Source: JAUXFK01 sp034189035
Lineage (GTDB): Bacteria; Desulfobacterota; UBA8473
DNA: 56,635 nucleotides
Assembly: GCA_034189035.1 (NCBI GenBank)
Contig: JAXHVA010000018.1
Location: 1 to 56,635, forward strand
Direction: 5' to 3'
In this document: one piece after another, positions 15,640 to 25,336 of the stretch
How positions within the stretch are numbered: position 1 is the stretch's first letter
Layout of the letters: every line of letters starts with the position of its first letter
Position numbers and translations under genes: made by a program
The notes under the pieces: model-generated
The model's database searches: none
Seen by the model: only the letters and a program-made list of their open reading frames with translations
Told to the model about the DNA's origin: nothing

Positions 15640-17991
15640 ATGTATAAAAATTATATTGCGAGAATAAACAGTATATTTCAAGCCATTTCCATTCATGTTA
15701 TTATGCGAAGATGGACATATCTGTCCGTCGTTATTATCATAACCATTTTGGCCTCGTATTCAGCTTTCCATATTCAGATGGATAATTCAATAGAGGGGTT
15801 TTTCATGGAAGATGATGAGCATTTTAAATACTATAATCGATTCAAGGATGAGTTTGGTAATGATAGATTTATCTATCTTGTTTATGATGATCCTTTTACC
15901 TCGCATAACGTATATCTAGTAAATGAGCTTGGCAAAGAACTTGAGAAAGGATTAACAGAAAACACAGGTGTAGGGAAAGACCCTTATATGAAAAAACTGA
16001 TTATGCTTCCAAACGTAGAAATTGTGGAAGGAAAAGAGGGAGAACTTTTTATTAGTGCTCTTCTCAAGGGTTGGAATGGAACTCAGAAAGAACTCGATAT
16101 CATTAAAGAAAAAGTCCTTTCAAAGGAAGTTTATAGGGATGTCCTCGTTTCAAAAGACGGTGCTAAAGGGGCTCTTTCTGTTGAACTGAATGCCATAAAA
16201 GATGAACGAAACAGTGATGATATAATCTATAAAATCGTAAGTCGAATTATAGAGGATGAGAAGTACAAGAGGCTGAACCTTCGTGTTGTTGGGGGACCCA
16301 TTTTATATGCACGTTATAATACGATATGTTTGAGCGAAGTCAGACGAAATATTATTATTGCAACTATCTTTGTACTTTTTTTTCTATGGTATCTATTTAG
16401 GAACATTGTATCCGTTTTATGCTCCTTGTTTACAGTCGAACTGGCTATTATCTGGGTTGCGGGATTAATGCCTCTTTTTGGAATAAACTTTACCCTGATG
16501 ATGACCGTGCTTCCTCCTCTTTTTTTGGTTGTGGGTGTAGGTGCTTCTGTACATGTAGTTACAGAATTTTGGCGTGTGTTTCAATCAGGGTTGAATAGAA
16601 ATGATGCAATCTTTGAGAGCTACAAAATGGTCGGGTTTCCATGTTTTCTCGCAGCCGTTACAACTGCCGCAGGGCTAGGCTCTATGATGGTATCCAGGTT
16701 GAGTGTAATAAGAGAGTTTGCCATGATGGCTGGAATTGGAATCATGTTAACCTTTGTAACAGTTCTCGTTTTTTTGCCGATACTTCTCTCTTTTGGAGAG
16801 TCTAAAAAAGAGGAACCCTTTCAACACAAAGGGGGATATATAAGCACGCTTCTCGAAAGAATCAGTAGATTCAACGAAAGAAATAGCGGGTTGATACTTT
16901 TTTTAACAGCTGGGATCATTATACTATGCATATGGGGGGTAACCAAGGTCCATGTAGATGCCTTATGGTTGAATGCATTCGGAGATAGTCTAAAAATCAA
17001 GCAGGACTATGATTACGTTGACAAAACCATGGGGGGGACTGGTAGCTTTGATCTTGTAATCGATACACGAAAGGAAGATGGGGTCAAAGAACCGAGAGTA
17101 TTAAATGCCGTTGAAAATATACAAAGATATGCCGAAGATTCTAATATCGTTGTAAAGACATTGTCTGTTGTGGACTTAATCAAAGAGATAAATCGATCTA
17201 TACACGATGAGGACTCAAAATATTTTACAATACCAGATACAAGAATGGGAATAGCGCAACTCCTTCTTTTATATGAAGGCTCAGGTGGAGGGGAGCTTAA
17301 TAGTACAGTGGATTTCAATTACCAGAAAATACGTTTAAACATCAGGATAAAGACTGTAAAGAGTTCCATCTGGAAAGAGGTTGGGGATGAGCTTTACACA
17401 TATGCAAAGAATGCAATGAGTGGTCTTGCAAATGTCAATATAACAGGGTATTCTTACTTGGCAGCAATTATAAATCTATATATTATTCGGACTCAAATAG
17501 AAGGTTTCTTATTGGCCTTTTGCATTATTACCATAATGTTTATCTTTGTATTTCGTTCAATAAAACAAGGACTGATCCTAATGATCCCAAACCTTTTCCC
17601 AATTTTATTGACTTTAGGAATAATGGGGCATGCGAATATCGAACTCGATTACATAACTCTCTTGATCACATGTGTTGCGATCGGAATTGCCGTAGATGAT
17701 ACAATACATTTTGTTACCAGGTACCGTTTGGAATTTGAGATATTGGGAGATTATAAAAAAGCATTGCACTGTGCATTGAACAGTACAGGCAGGGCTATGT
17801 ATATTACTTCGATCGTCCTCATATTTGGGTTTATTGTAAATATATTCTCAGTAATGAATTCTATGATTGACTTTGCCATACTGTCTTCATTTACAGTCCT
17901 CATTGCTCTTATAGCGGATTATTTTATTGCTCCTGCAATAATTATGAAACTTCGCCTTTTTGGCCCTGAGCGATTACACACCCGCCATTGA
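15640..17991 (+). CDS. MMPL/RND superfamily exporter
   Basis: 783-residue inner-membrane transporter of the RND/MMPL type, likely proton-driven export of a lipid or hydrophobic compound. It has one N-terminal membrane helix (about 24-42), a periplasmic domain to about 220, and a five- or six-helix bundle (about 225-385). A further helix (about 415-435), a second periplasmic domain and a last bundle (about 630-775) complete the two-fold repeat. The GIAVDDTIHFVTRYR segment has the acidic pair expected in the proton path and GVGASVHVVTEFWR is its first-half counterpart. The start ATG 15640 lacks a good ribosome site; Met at codon 25 is an alternative. It follows the GRE array on the same strand after 378 bp. 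A role with hydrocarbon substrates or the DctP proteins is only suggested by position. Confidence 0.8.
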   Translation: MYKNYIARINSIFQAISIHVIMRRWTYLSVVIIITILASYSAFHIQMDNSIEGFFMEDDEHFKYYNRFKDEFGNDRFIYLVYDDPFTSHNVYLVNELGKELEKGLTENTGVGKDPYMKKLIMLPNVEIVEGKEGELFISALLKGWNGTQKELDIIKEKVLSKEVYRDVLVSKDGAKGALSVELNAIKDERNSDDIIYKIVSRIIEDEKYKRLNLRVVGGPILYARYNTICLSEVRRNIIIATIFVLFFLWYLFRNIVSVLCSLFTVELAIIWVAGLMPLFGINFTLMMTVLPPLFLVVGVGASVHVVTEFWRVFQSGLNRNDAIFESYKMVGFPCFLAAVTTAAGLGSMMVSRLSVIREFAMMAGIGIMLTFVTVLVFLPILLSFGESKKEEPFQHKGGYISTLLERISRFNERNSGLILFLTAGIIILCIWGVTKVHVDALWLNAFGDSLKIKQDYDYVDKTMGGTGSFDLVIDTRKEDGVKEPRVLNAVENIQRYAEDSNIVVKTLSVVDLIKEINRSIHDEDSKYFTIPDTRMGIAQLLLLYEGSGGGELNSTVDFNYQKIRLNIRIKTVKSSIWKEVGDELYTYAKNAMSGLANVNITGYSYLAAIINLYIIRTQIEGFLLAFCIITIMFIFVFRSIKQGLILMIPNLFPILLTLGIMGHANIELDYITLLITCVAIGIAVDDTIHFVTRYRLEFEILGDYKKALHCALNSTGRAMYITSIVLIFGFIVNIFSVMNSMIDFAILSSFTVLIALIADYFIAPAIIMKLRLFGPERLHTRH

Positions 17992-17995
17992 GAGA

Positions 17996-18023
17996 TTAAA
18001 AACCAAAAAGTCCCTTCAAGGGC
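17996..18023 (-). terminator. Possible terminator of the leftward regulator gene
   Basis: Read leftward, a short stem (GCCCTT/AAGGGAC, tight loop) right after the stop codon is followed by TTTTTGGTTTTT. It would end transcription of the response regulator at 18024. The stem is short and imperfect. Confidence 0.35.
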
Positions 18024-18395
18024 TCACGAGAGGGCTTCTTCGACAGCTGCAATGAATCTGTCAGGATCAATCGGCTTGTCAAAGACCGCTTTTGCCTTCC
18101 TGACAGCAAGGTCACGCCCAGCTAAAGCACTGACCACAATAATGGGCGTGTGTTTGAGTTCTTTATCCCTCGATAGCTTCCTTGCAAAATCCGTTCCTGT
18201 TTTCTTTGGCATCATAAGGTCAAGGACCACAAGATCTGGCTTCTCTTGACGGGCAGCCTCTATTGCCTCTTCTGCATTTAAGGCTGGTATAGCCTCGTAG
18301 CCTTTCTTGCGCAAAAGCGTAGCGATGTAGGTGACGATATGCTTCTCGTCGTCCAGGACGAGAATTTTCTTTTTTACATCTTCCGTATTTATCAT
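18024..18395 (-). CDS. Single-domain response regulator
   Basis: 123-residue CheY-like receiver: LVLDDE acidic pocket, phospho-acceptor Asp in LVVLDLMMPKKTG, Ser in VVSAL, Lys in FDKPID. No output domain. The start ATG 18395 has GAAAGGATAGGAC upstream. It lies 275 bp downstream of another receiver protein (18671) and a PAS kinase (19239), all leftward, so it is probably part of the same phosphorelay. Its target is unknown. Confidence 0.85.
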   Translation of the reverse strand: MINTEDVKKKILVLDDEKHIVTYIATLLRKKGYEAIPALNAEEAIEAARQEKPDLVVLDLMMPKKTGTDFARKLSRDKELKHTPIIVVSALAGRDLAVRKAKAVFDKPIDPDRFIAAVEEALS

Positions 18396-18446
18396 TGTCC
18401 TATCCTTTCATAAATCGCGTAAGTAAGTATCCTTTTTCTTAAATTT

Positions 18447-18479
18447 AAGAGCCCTATTCAATGCCTCAGGGCGGCTCTT
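18447..18479. terminator. Hairpin between two receiver genes
   Basis: AAGAGCC and GGCTCTT pair around a loop that contains a smaller possible pairing. It lies in the 275-bp gap after the 18671 gene. The leftward continuation is AT-rich but has no clean U-run. It may separate the 18671 and 18024 transcripts. Confidence 0.35.
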
Positions 18480-18670
18480 TTAAGTCCTTAATCGGGCTCC
18501 TCCACTAAGCTGAACCTGTTGACGGTCTCTTCAGAACGCATGGCTTTCTGCTATCTTTTCACTCCTATTTATCAGGATAGTATAGTATTGATTTACTTAC
18601 CAATCTCAACAAGGGCTTTAAACCATTAATCGGAGATAGACAGCTAGCAGATGCAGGATTTATACTTGTC

Positions 18671-19213
18671 CTATTTCTTTTTCTTAATGACATCAAGAAT
18701 CTGCTGGAGTTTTGCCGGGTCTGCATTGTCTATCAGGGTTTTGATCTCATCCTTTACTGTTTTCGAAGGAGACTCCATTGATTTAGGAGTAACTAAAGTC
18801 TTAATATGTTCCATGCCCAGAGCGCGCTTTATGCTGTCAACATAGACTTCAGCCTTGACAGGTTTTTCCAGATAAGACTCTGCTACCTGGACAGCCTTCC
18901 CCGACATTATATCATCGAAGTCTTGCTTACCTAGGTCATCTTTAGTATGGGCACTCACAAGGACAACCGGGATCTTCTGCAATTTTTTATCTTTACGAAT
19001 TTCATGGAAGAACTTTGCCCCGGATTTCTTAGGCATTATCAGGTCAAGGGAAATCACGTCAGGAGGATCGGCCTTGACTATATCCAATGCCTCCAATCCA
19101 TTGGAAGCAGTTTGGACATTGAATCCTGCCTTTTTAAGAACGGTCTTTAAAAAAATTCTTACGTTCTCTTCATCATCAACCACTAAAACTGTTTTTTTTT
19201 CAGTTTCTGTCAT
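18671..19213 (-). CDS. Response regulator with short C-terminal extension
   Basis: 180 residues: a receiver domain at about 8-135 (VVDDEE, phospho-acceptor Asp in VISLDLIMPKKSG, VSAHT, LEKPV). A 45-residue tail follows that is rich in Lys and Asp and has no known DNA-binding motif (DEIKTLIDNADPAKLQQILD). ATG 19213 has TGAGGG upstream. It begins 25 bp after the PAS kinase gene and is its likely phosphorylation partner. The tail may bind a protein partner. Confidence 0.85.
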   Translation of the reverse strand: MTETEKKTVLVVDDEENVRIFLKTVLKKAGFNVQTASNGLEALDIVKADPPDVISLDLIMPKKSGAKFFHEIRKDKKLQKIPVVLVSAHTKDDLGKQDFDDIMSGKAVQVAESYLEKPVKAEVYVDSIKRALGMEHIKTLVTPKSMESPSKTVKDEIKTLIDNADPAKLQQILDVIKKKK

Positions 19214-19238
19214 ATAGTTACCCTCATTTTAGTATTTA

Positions 19239-20708
19239 TCAGGTATCTTCATCTATGTCTAATTCTACATCAGACAGTTCAGGCAAGCGACTACGCAGGA
19301 ACTCCAATCGAAATATCGATCCCTCACCCTCAATTGATTCCACTGTAACCTTTCCTCCATGTTGCTGGGTTATCTTTCGAGTGACAAGCAATCCCAGACC
19401 TGTGCCCTGTGTTGTTCCCTTAGTGGAGAAGAACGTTGTAAATACTTTTTTCTTGACCTCGAGATTCATTCCACAGCCATTGTCCTTAACCTCGTATATA
19501 ATATTACCATCTCGCTCGAACACCGCAAGCCGTATCTCACAGTTTTGATTATCACCCATCTGACAGGCATCAATCGCATTTGTGATCAGGTTTGTCAGGC
19601 ATGTATGGATACCTTCATGATCGAGATTAGCAGGTTCAATTCCCGTTTGAAATTCAGTTACAAATTTTATTGTGGCCAGTTCAGCTACGTCCTTATACAG
19701 ACAAAACACTTCTTTTGCTACAGCCACAGGATCAACCCTCTCTACTTTTGGCGTGCTGCCTTTGGCGAAGTTGAGGAAGTCCTTAACATATATGGTTATA
19801 CGCTCGATACTGTCCTGGAGCATTTCCCAGCCCTGCCTGCGCAGTTCCTGATCATCATCAATCATTCCCGTGTTGAATACGAACATTCCACCTTCAAGGC
19901 CCATAAGCACATTCTTGATGCCATGTGCCAGTCCCGCTACAGTTTCTCCCACTGCGGCCAAACGTTCGGCTTCAAGCATCTCATTTTCAAGCCGCTTCAT
20001 CTCAGTAATGTCCAAAGCCATCTCAATGATATGGGAGATGGTACTCCCCTCCCGTGAAAGAGGGGCGGTTGTGACCTGATAGTGAATAGTCTGTCCTTTC
20101 TCGTCTATGCCTATCTTGCTAGCCATGTGGATCTGACCGTCGTTGAAAGTCTGTATGGCAGGACAGCCCTCACAAGGCTGGTTCCGGTTTACGTAAACAT
20201 CATAGCACTTCCTACCAATGGATTCGCCGAAGGTCTTTCTGAACAGTTCATTGTTGCGGACTATTTTCATGTCACTGTCTATCACAGCGACATAACAAGG
20301 CACTCGGTCGAATATGATCCCGTGTTCCAGCTGGAGAAGTCGGGTTTCCGTTACGTTATAGGAAATTTCAATAATATAGGGAATATCGCCAGCTTTATTT
20401 TTAATCGGTTCAAAATGAACGACATAAAATGAATAGTTACCATTTCTGTTCAGTCGCCGCTCCTCTGTGACCTGACCCATGCCATTGCTAAAAGTTAAGT
20501 CAGCTTTACAAGAGGGGCAAGGCTCTTTTTTACCTCTATAAACTTCGTAACAGTGCTTACCACTCCAATCACCAAATTCCATATTGAAGTTCTTATTGGC
20601 TTTAATAATATGATAACCTTTGTCAATTATAACGATATTGCCCGGGACATGCTCGAAAAGTTCGGAATGAAGCCAGTACTTAATATCATTTTCAGACAAT
20701 GAAAGCAC
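19239..20708 (-). CDS. PAS-PAS sensor histidine kinase with Cys motifs
   Basis: 489-residue cytoplasmic sensor kinase without membrane segments. Two PAS domains (about 15-125 and 130-235) each carry the same C-x10-C-x2-C pattern (CYEVYRGKKEPCPSC from Cys53, and CYDVYVNRNQPCEGC), so metal, heme or thiol redox sensing is likely. The kinase core has His in AGLAHGIKN (about 262), the N box NLITNAIDA, and the G boxes DNGCGM and GTGLGL. The start is GTG 20708 with a poor ribosome site; the true start may differ slightly. It follows the Hdr operon by 121 bp on the same strand, which suggests it senses redox state and works with the 18671 regulator. The sensed signal is inference. Confidence 0.85.
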   Translation of the reverse strand: MLSLSENDIKYWLHSELFEHVPGNIVIIDKGYHIIKANKNFNMEFGDWSGKHCYEVYRGKKEPCPSCKADLTFSNGMGQVTEERRLNRNGNYSFYVVHFEPIKNKAGDIPYIIEISYNVTETRLLQLEHGIIFDRVPCYVAVIDSDMKIVRNNELFRKTFGESIGRKCYDVYVNRNQPCEGCPAIQTFNDGQIHMASKIGIDEKGQTIHYQVTTAPLSREGSTISHIIEMALDITEMKRLENEMLEAERLAAVGETVAGLAHGIKNVLMGLEGGMFVFNTGMIDDDQELRRQGWEMLQDSIERITIYVKDFLNFAKGSTPKVERVDPVAVAKEVFCLYKDVAELATIKFVTEFQTGIEPANLDHEGIHTCLTNLITNAIDACQMGDNQNCEIRLAVFERDGNIIYEVKDNGCGMNLEVKKKVFTTFFSTKGTTQGTGLGLLVTRKITQQHGGKVTVESIEGEGSIFRLEFLRSRLPELSDVELDIDEDT

Positions 20709-20829
20709 CTACATTTTGATCTTGAATGTTGTCTAGCCCGATCACCTTGTGATCCGTTGAATAAGCGATGTCTTCAGTCTGTTTTCACCACAGTCTGCTA
20801 GGCCGGCCGACGATAGATCGTGATTGATT

Positions 20830-21708
20830 TTAAAATCTATCAATAATCCTGTCCCTTGGTATAATACAAATTGATGCAACCTGTTTCGGGTCAAATCCCA
20901 TACAGAGCGCCATTATCTGATTATAATCAAAGACTGGAATATCGTACTTATTGTTTTCTTTGCTTAACTCTTTTTGAATATTATCAATGAACATTAAGCA
21001 TGTAATACATGAAACGACAATGAAATCCGCCCGAGTCTCTTCTTTTATGGCATCGAGTTTTGTCCTTGCAAAATCACGTGCTTCTGAAGCGGAAGCATGT
21101 GAAAAACCTCCGGCCCCACCGCAGCACTGATATTCGCAGCTGAAATTATCAACTTCTGCTCCAAGCGCCTCAACCAACTTTCGCAAAATATGCGGCTGTG
21201 CTGGTGACTCTTCAAAGCCGACTACCTCACTGGGGAATAGAGTGTGGCAAGGGTACTGCACCACGGCATGGAGCCCTTCGAGTCTTTTGTCGATGCTTTT
21301 CGATATATTGTCCACGCCCACATCGTTATATAATACATCAGTTATATGTTTTACATGTGACCCACCATCGACACTTCGGCCCACAGGCTCGAGCAATTCA
21401 TTTACCCGTGCTTTCTTCTTTTCATCGTGCAGAATGTGTTCTCGTCCCGTCCTCAAAGAGCTGTAGCATGAACCGCACTCTACCAATAAATCGAGTCCCT
21501 TTTGTTCAGCAAGCGAGAGGTTCCAGCCACTGACTGCCAGGTGGGAATCCTGGTCTGTGGAGGGAAACGTACCAAAGGCCGGGCAACAAACATAGCCTTC
21601 AAGATCAACGAGCTCAACTCCCAGTTTCGGCATCGTGAGTCTAATTGCTCGCTCCACATCCGGCCTGATGGCAGGGGTATTACAACCGAGAAAAAGTCCA
21701 AATTTCAT
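20830..21708 (-). CDS. hdrB: HdrB-like heterodisulfide reductase subunit B
   Basis: 292 residues with two CCG domains (Cys9 with a CC pair and CGSC; then YPCH, QCCGGAGG and SCITC). These bind the non-cubane [4Fe-4S] clusters that reduce disulfides in HdrB. ATG 21708 is preferred: it follows the hdrC stop by one base and has GGGGAG just before. A longer frame from 21747 would overlap hdrC. It is the last gene of the Hdr operon. In bacteria without coenzyme M/B the substrate may be another disulfide or thiol pair, which cannot be told from sequence. Confidence 0.88.
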   Translation of the reverse strand: MKFGLFLGCNTPAIRPDVERAIRLTMPKLGVELVDLEGYVCCPAFGTFPSTDQDSHLAVSGWNLSLAEQKGLDLLVECGSCYSSLRTGREHILHDEKKKARVNELLEPVGRSVDGGSHVKHITDVLYNDVGVDNISKSIDKRLEGLHAVVQYPCHTLFPSEVVGFEESPAQPHILRKLVEALGAEVDNFSCEYQCCGGAGGFSHASASEARDFARTKLDAIKEETRADFIVVSCITCLMFIDNIQKELSKENNKYDIPVFDYNQIMALCMGFDPKQVASICIIPRDRIIDRF

Positions 21709-21709
21709 T

Positions 21710-22219
21710 TTACTCCCCTTCAAACATGTAATCGTTTTCTCTGACAACCTTTGTCTGCATTAACATATTTCGAAACTTTTTGAGCAACTCAGGATACTCT
21801 GTAAGAACTGGGAGCTTCTCAGGCAAGCCAAGGGTTTTTCTTTGTTCTGTGTTCTTTTCTACAGCCTGTGTGTAGCCCCTGTTGTATATCTCAATAATAG
21901 ACGGAGGGATACGCGTCTCATCGTTCTGGCTCTGCCACTGGCGAATTGCCAGGCAGAGTTCAAAAGGCTTTATATCCATGGGACACATCTCCTCACATCG
22001 CGAACATGTGACGCACATCCAGGGTGTGTCCTCGTCTAACAGTTCATCTTCTAAACCTAAAATGACCATTCGAGCAAGGTTTCTGATCAGTAATGGCGGA
22101 TTGGCATTGGATGCCGGACAGCCTGAAATACAAGTACTGCAGTTGAAGCAGTAGAGGAGATCCTTACTGTCGAAGACTTCCCGCCACATGTTCTTTTTTG
22201 TTTCTGCTAAATCAGTCAC
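21710..22219 (-). CDS. hdrC: HdrC-like ferredoxin subunit
   Basis: 169 residues with two [4Fe-4S] motifs, CFNCSTCISGCP (about 24-35) and CVTCSRCEEMCP (about 69-80). It passes electrons from HdrA to HdrB. The start is GTG 22219 with GGAGG six bases upstream. The gene lies between hdrA (15 bp) and hdrB (one base between the hdrC stop and the hdrB ATG), clearly one transcription unit. Confidence 0.9.
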   Translation of the reverse strand: MTDLAETKKNMWREVFDSKDLLYCFNCSTCISGCPASNANPPLLIRNLARMVILGLEDELLDEDTPWMCVTCSRCEEMCPMDIKPFELCLAIRQWQSQNDETRIPPSIIEIYNRGYTQAVEKNTEQRKTLGLPEKLPVLTEYPELLKKFRNMLMQTKVVRENDYMFEGE

Positions 22220-22234
22220 GTGTATCCTCCTTAA

Positions 22235-25200
22235 CTAACCTGCTGTTACGGGATGGCGGATGCCCCGAAGCTTTGCATCAATGACCGCCATTGTCTGCTT
22301 TTCACTCCAGCCCATCACCTCAGCTGCGTTGTTCGGACAGGCTACAGCGCATACACCACAGGCCTGACAAGCTGCGGCATTTACAGTGATGCAGTTTTCC
22401 ACCGAGTTGAATACTCGCGCGTCGTATGGACAGGCCTCTACGCAGACCTGACAACGAGCGCAAAGGGCATCGTGGATTCTGGAAACCACTCGAGCAGTCT
22501 GAATCTCATGCCTGAACAGGTAGTCATAAGCCTTTTGCGCTGCGGCTTCCGCCTGCATAATCGCCTCACTGAGTGACTGAGGCGAGTGAGCCGTGCCTGC
22601 AAAAAAGATCCCCAGCTTTTTAAACTCTACTGGTCTCCATTTTGAGTCAGCTTCGATAAAAAATCCATCCTGGTTAAGTGGGAGACCGAAAATTTGAGCG
22701 AGTTGTTCGTTGGAGGCATTCGGTTCAATGCCGGTAGCCAGGACCAACAAATCAGGCGATATCTCGAATGGCATCCGCAGGACAGGATCAATGAACTTGA
22801 CCCTGGGCTTACCATCTATTATCTCGACTTCCGGCTTCTGCTCAGGATCATAATTGACGAACACTATACCTTCTCCCCTTGCTTTGGTGTAGTACTGCTC
22901 GAGGAATCCGTAAGTCATCATATCACGGTAGAGGATGTAAATTCGAGTCTCTGGATTCTTTTCGCGTATCTTGAATGCGTTCTTAAGGGCTGCGACGCAA
23001 CAAATTCGGCTACAGTATTCACGCCCACCCTTCTCCCTGGAGCCAACGCACTGTATCATCACAACATTATCAAGCGCAGTGGCATCAATCTCACCGGTGG
23101 CGAGGCGCTTCTCAAGCTCGACATGTCTCAATATCTGTTCGCTTTCACCATGCCCATACTCATTGGTAGTTCCTTCATGACCTCCGGTGGCCAGAATCAC
23201 TGCCCCGTGCTGCAATGCTATGTCCTCATCGATGCCATCGTTTCTGATTCTGGTGATAAAGCAACCGATGTCGCCTTTGGTTTCGGCGACCTCACTGTTC
23301 AGATGAACTGTAATCTTCGATTGACCTTCGATTTTCTGCCTAAGTCCTATGGCCAGACCAGTCGGATCCAGGCCTTCTATAGTGAAATACAGCTCGCTTC
23401 CAGCATGGCCACCGAGTTGCCCGGACTTCTCCACAAGATGGACTCCAATGCCGCGTTCAGCGAGTGAGATCGCAGCGTGCATACCTGCAACGCCGCCACC
23501 AACGACAAGAGCGGCCTGATTGATTGGTATCTCATCAACATGAAGTGCTTCTGCAAACTTGAGCTTCTCGATTGTCGCCACGATCTCCTCGATAGCCCGG
23601 CTAACCCAGTCGATAGTATCTGTTTCAGCCGTGCCTAAACGTGCTATGCCCAAAAGGTCGACTATCTCAACAAGAGACGGGTTGAAGCCTGCTGCCCGGG
23701 CCAGGCGCCTGAACTTCTGCCGATATACGTAAGGCAGGCAAACACCAAAGATCAAGCGGTTACATTTCGTTTGCTCCAGGATTTTTTCCAGGGCCCTCTG
23801 TCCCTCCTCGTGGCATAGCGAGTCCACGACGTGCACCTCGCCTACGCGGTTGATACCTTCGATTGCCAAGCTCAGCGGCTTCAGATCAAGGTCTTCGGGC
23901 GCCTTATCATCCTTGCAGCGACAAAGAATAACTGAAATAAGCGAAGCCTCCCGATCGACCGGACGCTCGGGCACCAGCTCTTCTTCCTCGATAGGACTCA
24001 TATTTATGGAGGTCAGCAGCCTTGATACTTCACCGGCTGCAGCAATGCCGCTGGTGACAGCTTCGCTGATATCGGTCAGTCCCATCTGGGAGCCACATAT
24101 GAACACGCCCGGTTTGGCAAGCTTAACCTTCTCAAAGTCAATTGTCGGGAGCAGCCCCGAGGATGAGAGGTCTAATCCCAGCAGTTCGGCGATTTTCCTG
24201 TTGTCTTCGAAAGGTGACTGTCCGGTTGACAGCACTACCATATCGTAATTGCTCTTACTGAACTCTCCACTGACCGGATCAAAGTATCGGATCAGCAACG
24301 TGCCGTCTGCTTCTTGCAACACATCCTGGACACGGCAGCGAACCAGTCGTACACCATAGTGCTCTTCGGCCTTCTCGCGATACCGATAGAAGTCCTTGCC
24401 GAAGGTACGCATATCCATATAAAAAATTGTGGTCTCCACATTAGCGCCACCCTTTTCATGGGCCAGTATTGCTTCCTTGAGGGCGAACATGCAGCAAATG
24501 GAGGAGCAATAATCCCGACCCTGCCGGCGATTCCGTGAGCCCATACACTGGATCCATGCGATTCGTGTGGCAGGATTTCCGTCAGAGGGACGCCGAATCG
24601 TGCCGTCATAGGTGCCGGAGCCGCTCAATATCCGCTCAAAGGCCAACGAACTGACCACATCCTCTGATACAGTGTATGCCTTTGCATCGTCTTGCGTTGC
24701 AGGATCATAAAGCGTGGCACCGGCCGCAAAGATAATAGCATTAACCTTTACCTGAGTCGTCTCGTCCTGGGCCTCCAGATCAATAGCGTTCACCGGGCAG
24801 ACCTTGACGCACTCGCCGCAATTATTACAGGCCTGCTTGTCAATCAGGAACATCTGTGGCACGTTATGTGGAACCGGCTGATAGATGGCCTTGCGCTTTG
24901 TCAAGCCATGGTTAAACTCGTCAGGCACCTCGATCGGACAGACCTCAATACACCTGCCCAATCCGTTGCAGACATCGGTGTCAACGTTTCGAGCTCGCTT
25001 GAGTAGCTCTACCTCGTAAGCGCCGACATCCCCTTGAACCGATTTCACCTCGGTGAAGGGCAAAATTTCGATATTGTCATGGAACAGGCTCTTACGCATA
25101 CAGTGCTGCGATGCATACTCGCGTCCTACCATAGGGAGCATCCTGCACATTCCGCAGTGGTCTGTTGGGAACTGATGATCGAGCTTTGACAAGATGCCGC

Positions 25201-25327
25201 CAATTTGCGGCGATGCATCGGTCAGCAAAACTCTATACCCGGTCTCTGCCAACTCCAGGGCGGATTTTATTCCGGCTATACCGGCGCCCACAACCAACAC
25301 GGTGCAGAGATTATTCTCTTCAATCAT
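22235..25327 (-). CDS. hdrA: Tandem HdrA-like flavoprotein (double FAD module)
   Basis: 1030 residues made of two HdrA-type halves. The first half begins directly at the FAD fold (VVGAGIAGIKSAL, residue 11 on), with CNGLGRCIEVCP, CNNCGECVKVCP and YCSSICC. The second half starts with the small HdrA N-terminal domain (about 470-590), then a second FAD fold (VVGGGVAGMHAA) and YCSRICC. The C-terminus has two ferredoxin motifs (CARCQVCVEACP, CQACGVCAVACP). HdrA flavin is the site of electron bifurcation in methanogens. ATG 25327 has AGGAGG upstream. Ordinary HdrA is about 650 residues, so this is a fusion or internal duplication. It sits with hdrC and hdrB behind an FrhB/FdhB-like gene. Confidence 0.85.
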   Translation of the reverse strand: MIEENNLCTVLVVGAGIAGIKSALELAETGYRVLLTDASPQIGGILSKLDHQFPTDHCGMCRMLPMVGREYASQHCMRKSLFHDNIEILPFTEVKSVQGDVGAYEVELLKRARNVDTDVCNGLGRCIEVCPIEVPDEFNHGLTKRKAIYQPVPHNVPQMFLIDKQACNNCGECVKVCPVNAIDLEAQDETTQVKVNAIIFAAGATLYDPATQDDAKAYTVSEDVVSSLAFERILSGSGTYDGTIRRPSDGNPATRIAWIQCMGSRNRRQGRDYCSSICCMFALKEAILAHEKGGANVETTIFYMDMRTFGKDFYRYREKAEEHYGVRLVRCRVQDVLQEADGTLLIRYFDPVSGEFSKSNYDMVVLSTGQSPFEDNRKIAELLGLDLSSSGLLPTIDFEKVKLAKPGVFICGSQMGLTDISEAVTSGIAAAGEVSRLLTSINMSPIEEEELVPERPVDREASLISVILCRCKDDKAPEDLDLKPLSLAIEGINRVGEVHVVDSLCHEEGQRALEKILEQTKCNRLIFGVCLPYVYRQKFRRLARAAGFNPSLVEIVDLLGIARLGTAETDTIDWVSRAIEEIVATIEKLKFAEALHVDEIPINQAALVVGGGVAGMHAAISLAERGIGVHLVEKSGQLGGHAGSELYFTIEGLDPTGLAIGLRQKIEGQSKITVHLNSEVAETKGDIGCFITRIRNDGIDEDIALQHGAVILATGGHEGTTNEYGHGESEQILRHVELEKRLATGEIDATALDNVVMIQCVGSREKGGREYCSRICCVAALKNAFKIREKNPETRIYILYRDMMTYGFLEQYYTKARGEGIVFVNYDPEQKPEVEIIDGKPRVKFIDPVLRMPFEISPDLLVLATGIEPNASNEQLAQIFGLPLNQDGFFIEADSKWRPVEFKKLGIFFAGTAHSPQSLSEAIMQAEAAAQKAYDYLFRHEIQTARVVSRIHDALCARCQVCVEACPYDARVFNSVENCITVNAAACQACGVCAVACPNNAAEVMGWSEKQTMAVIDAKLRGIRHPVTAG

Positions 25328-25336
25328 TGTTTCCTC

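Noticed and set aside
19359..20057. Long plus-strand frames opposite the kinase and Hdr genes (also 22694-23467 and 29377-30219)
   Set aside because: They are shadows of strongly supported minus-strand genes, lack ribosome sites and show no family features.
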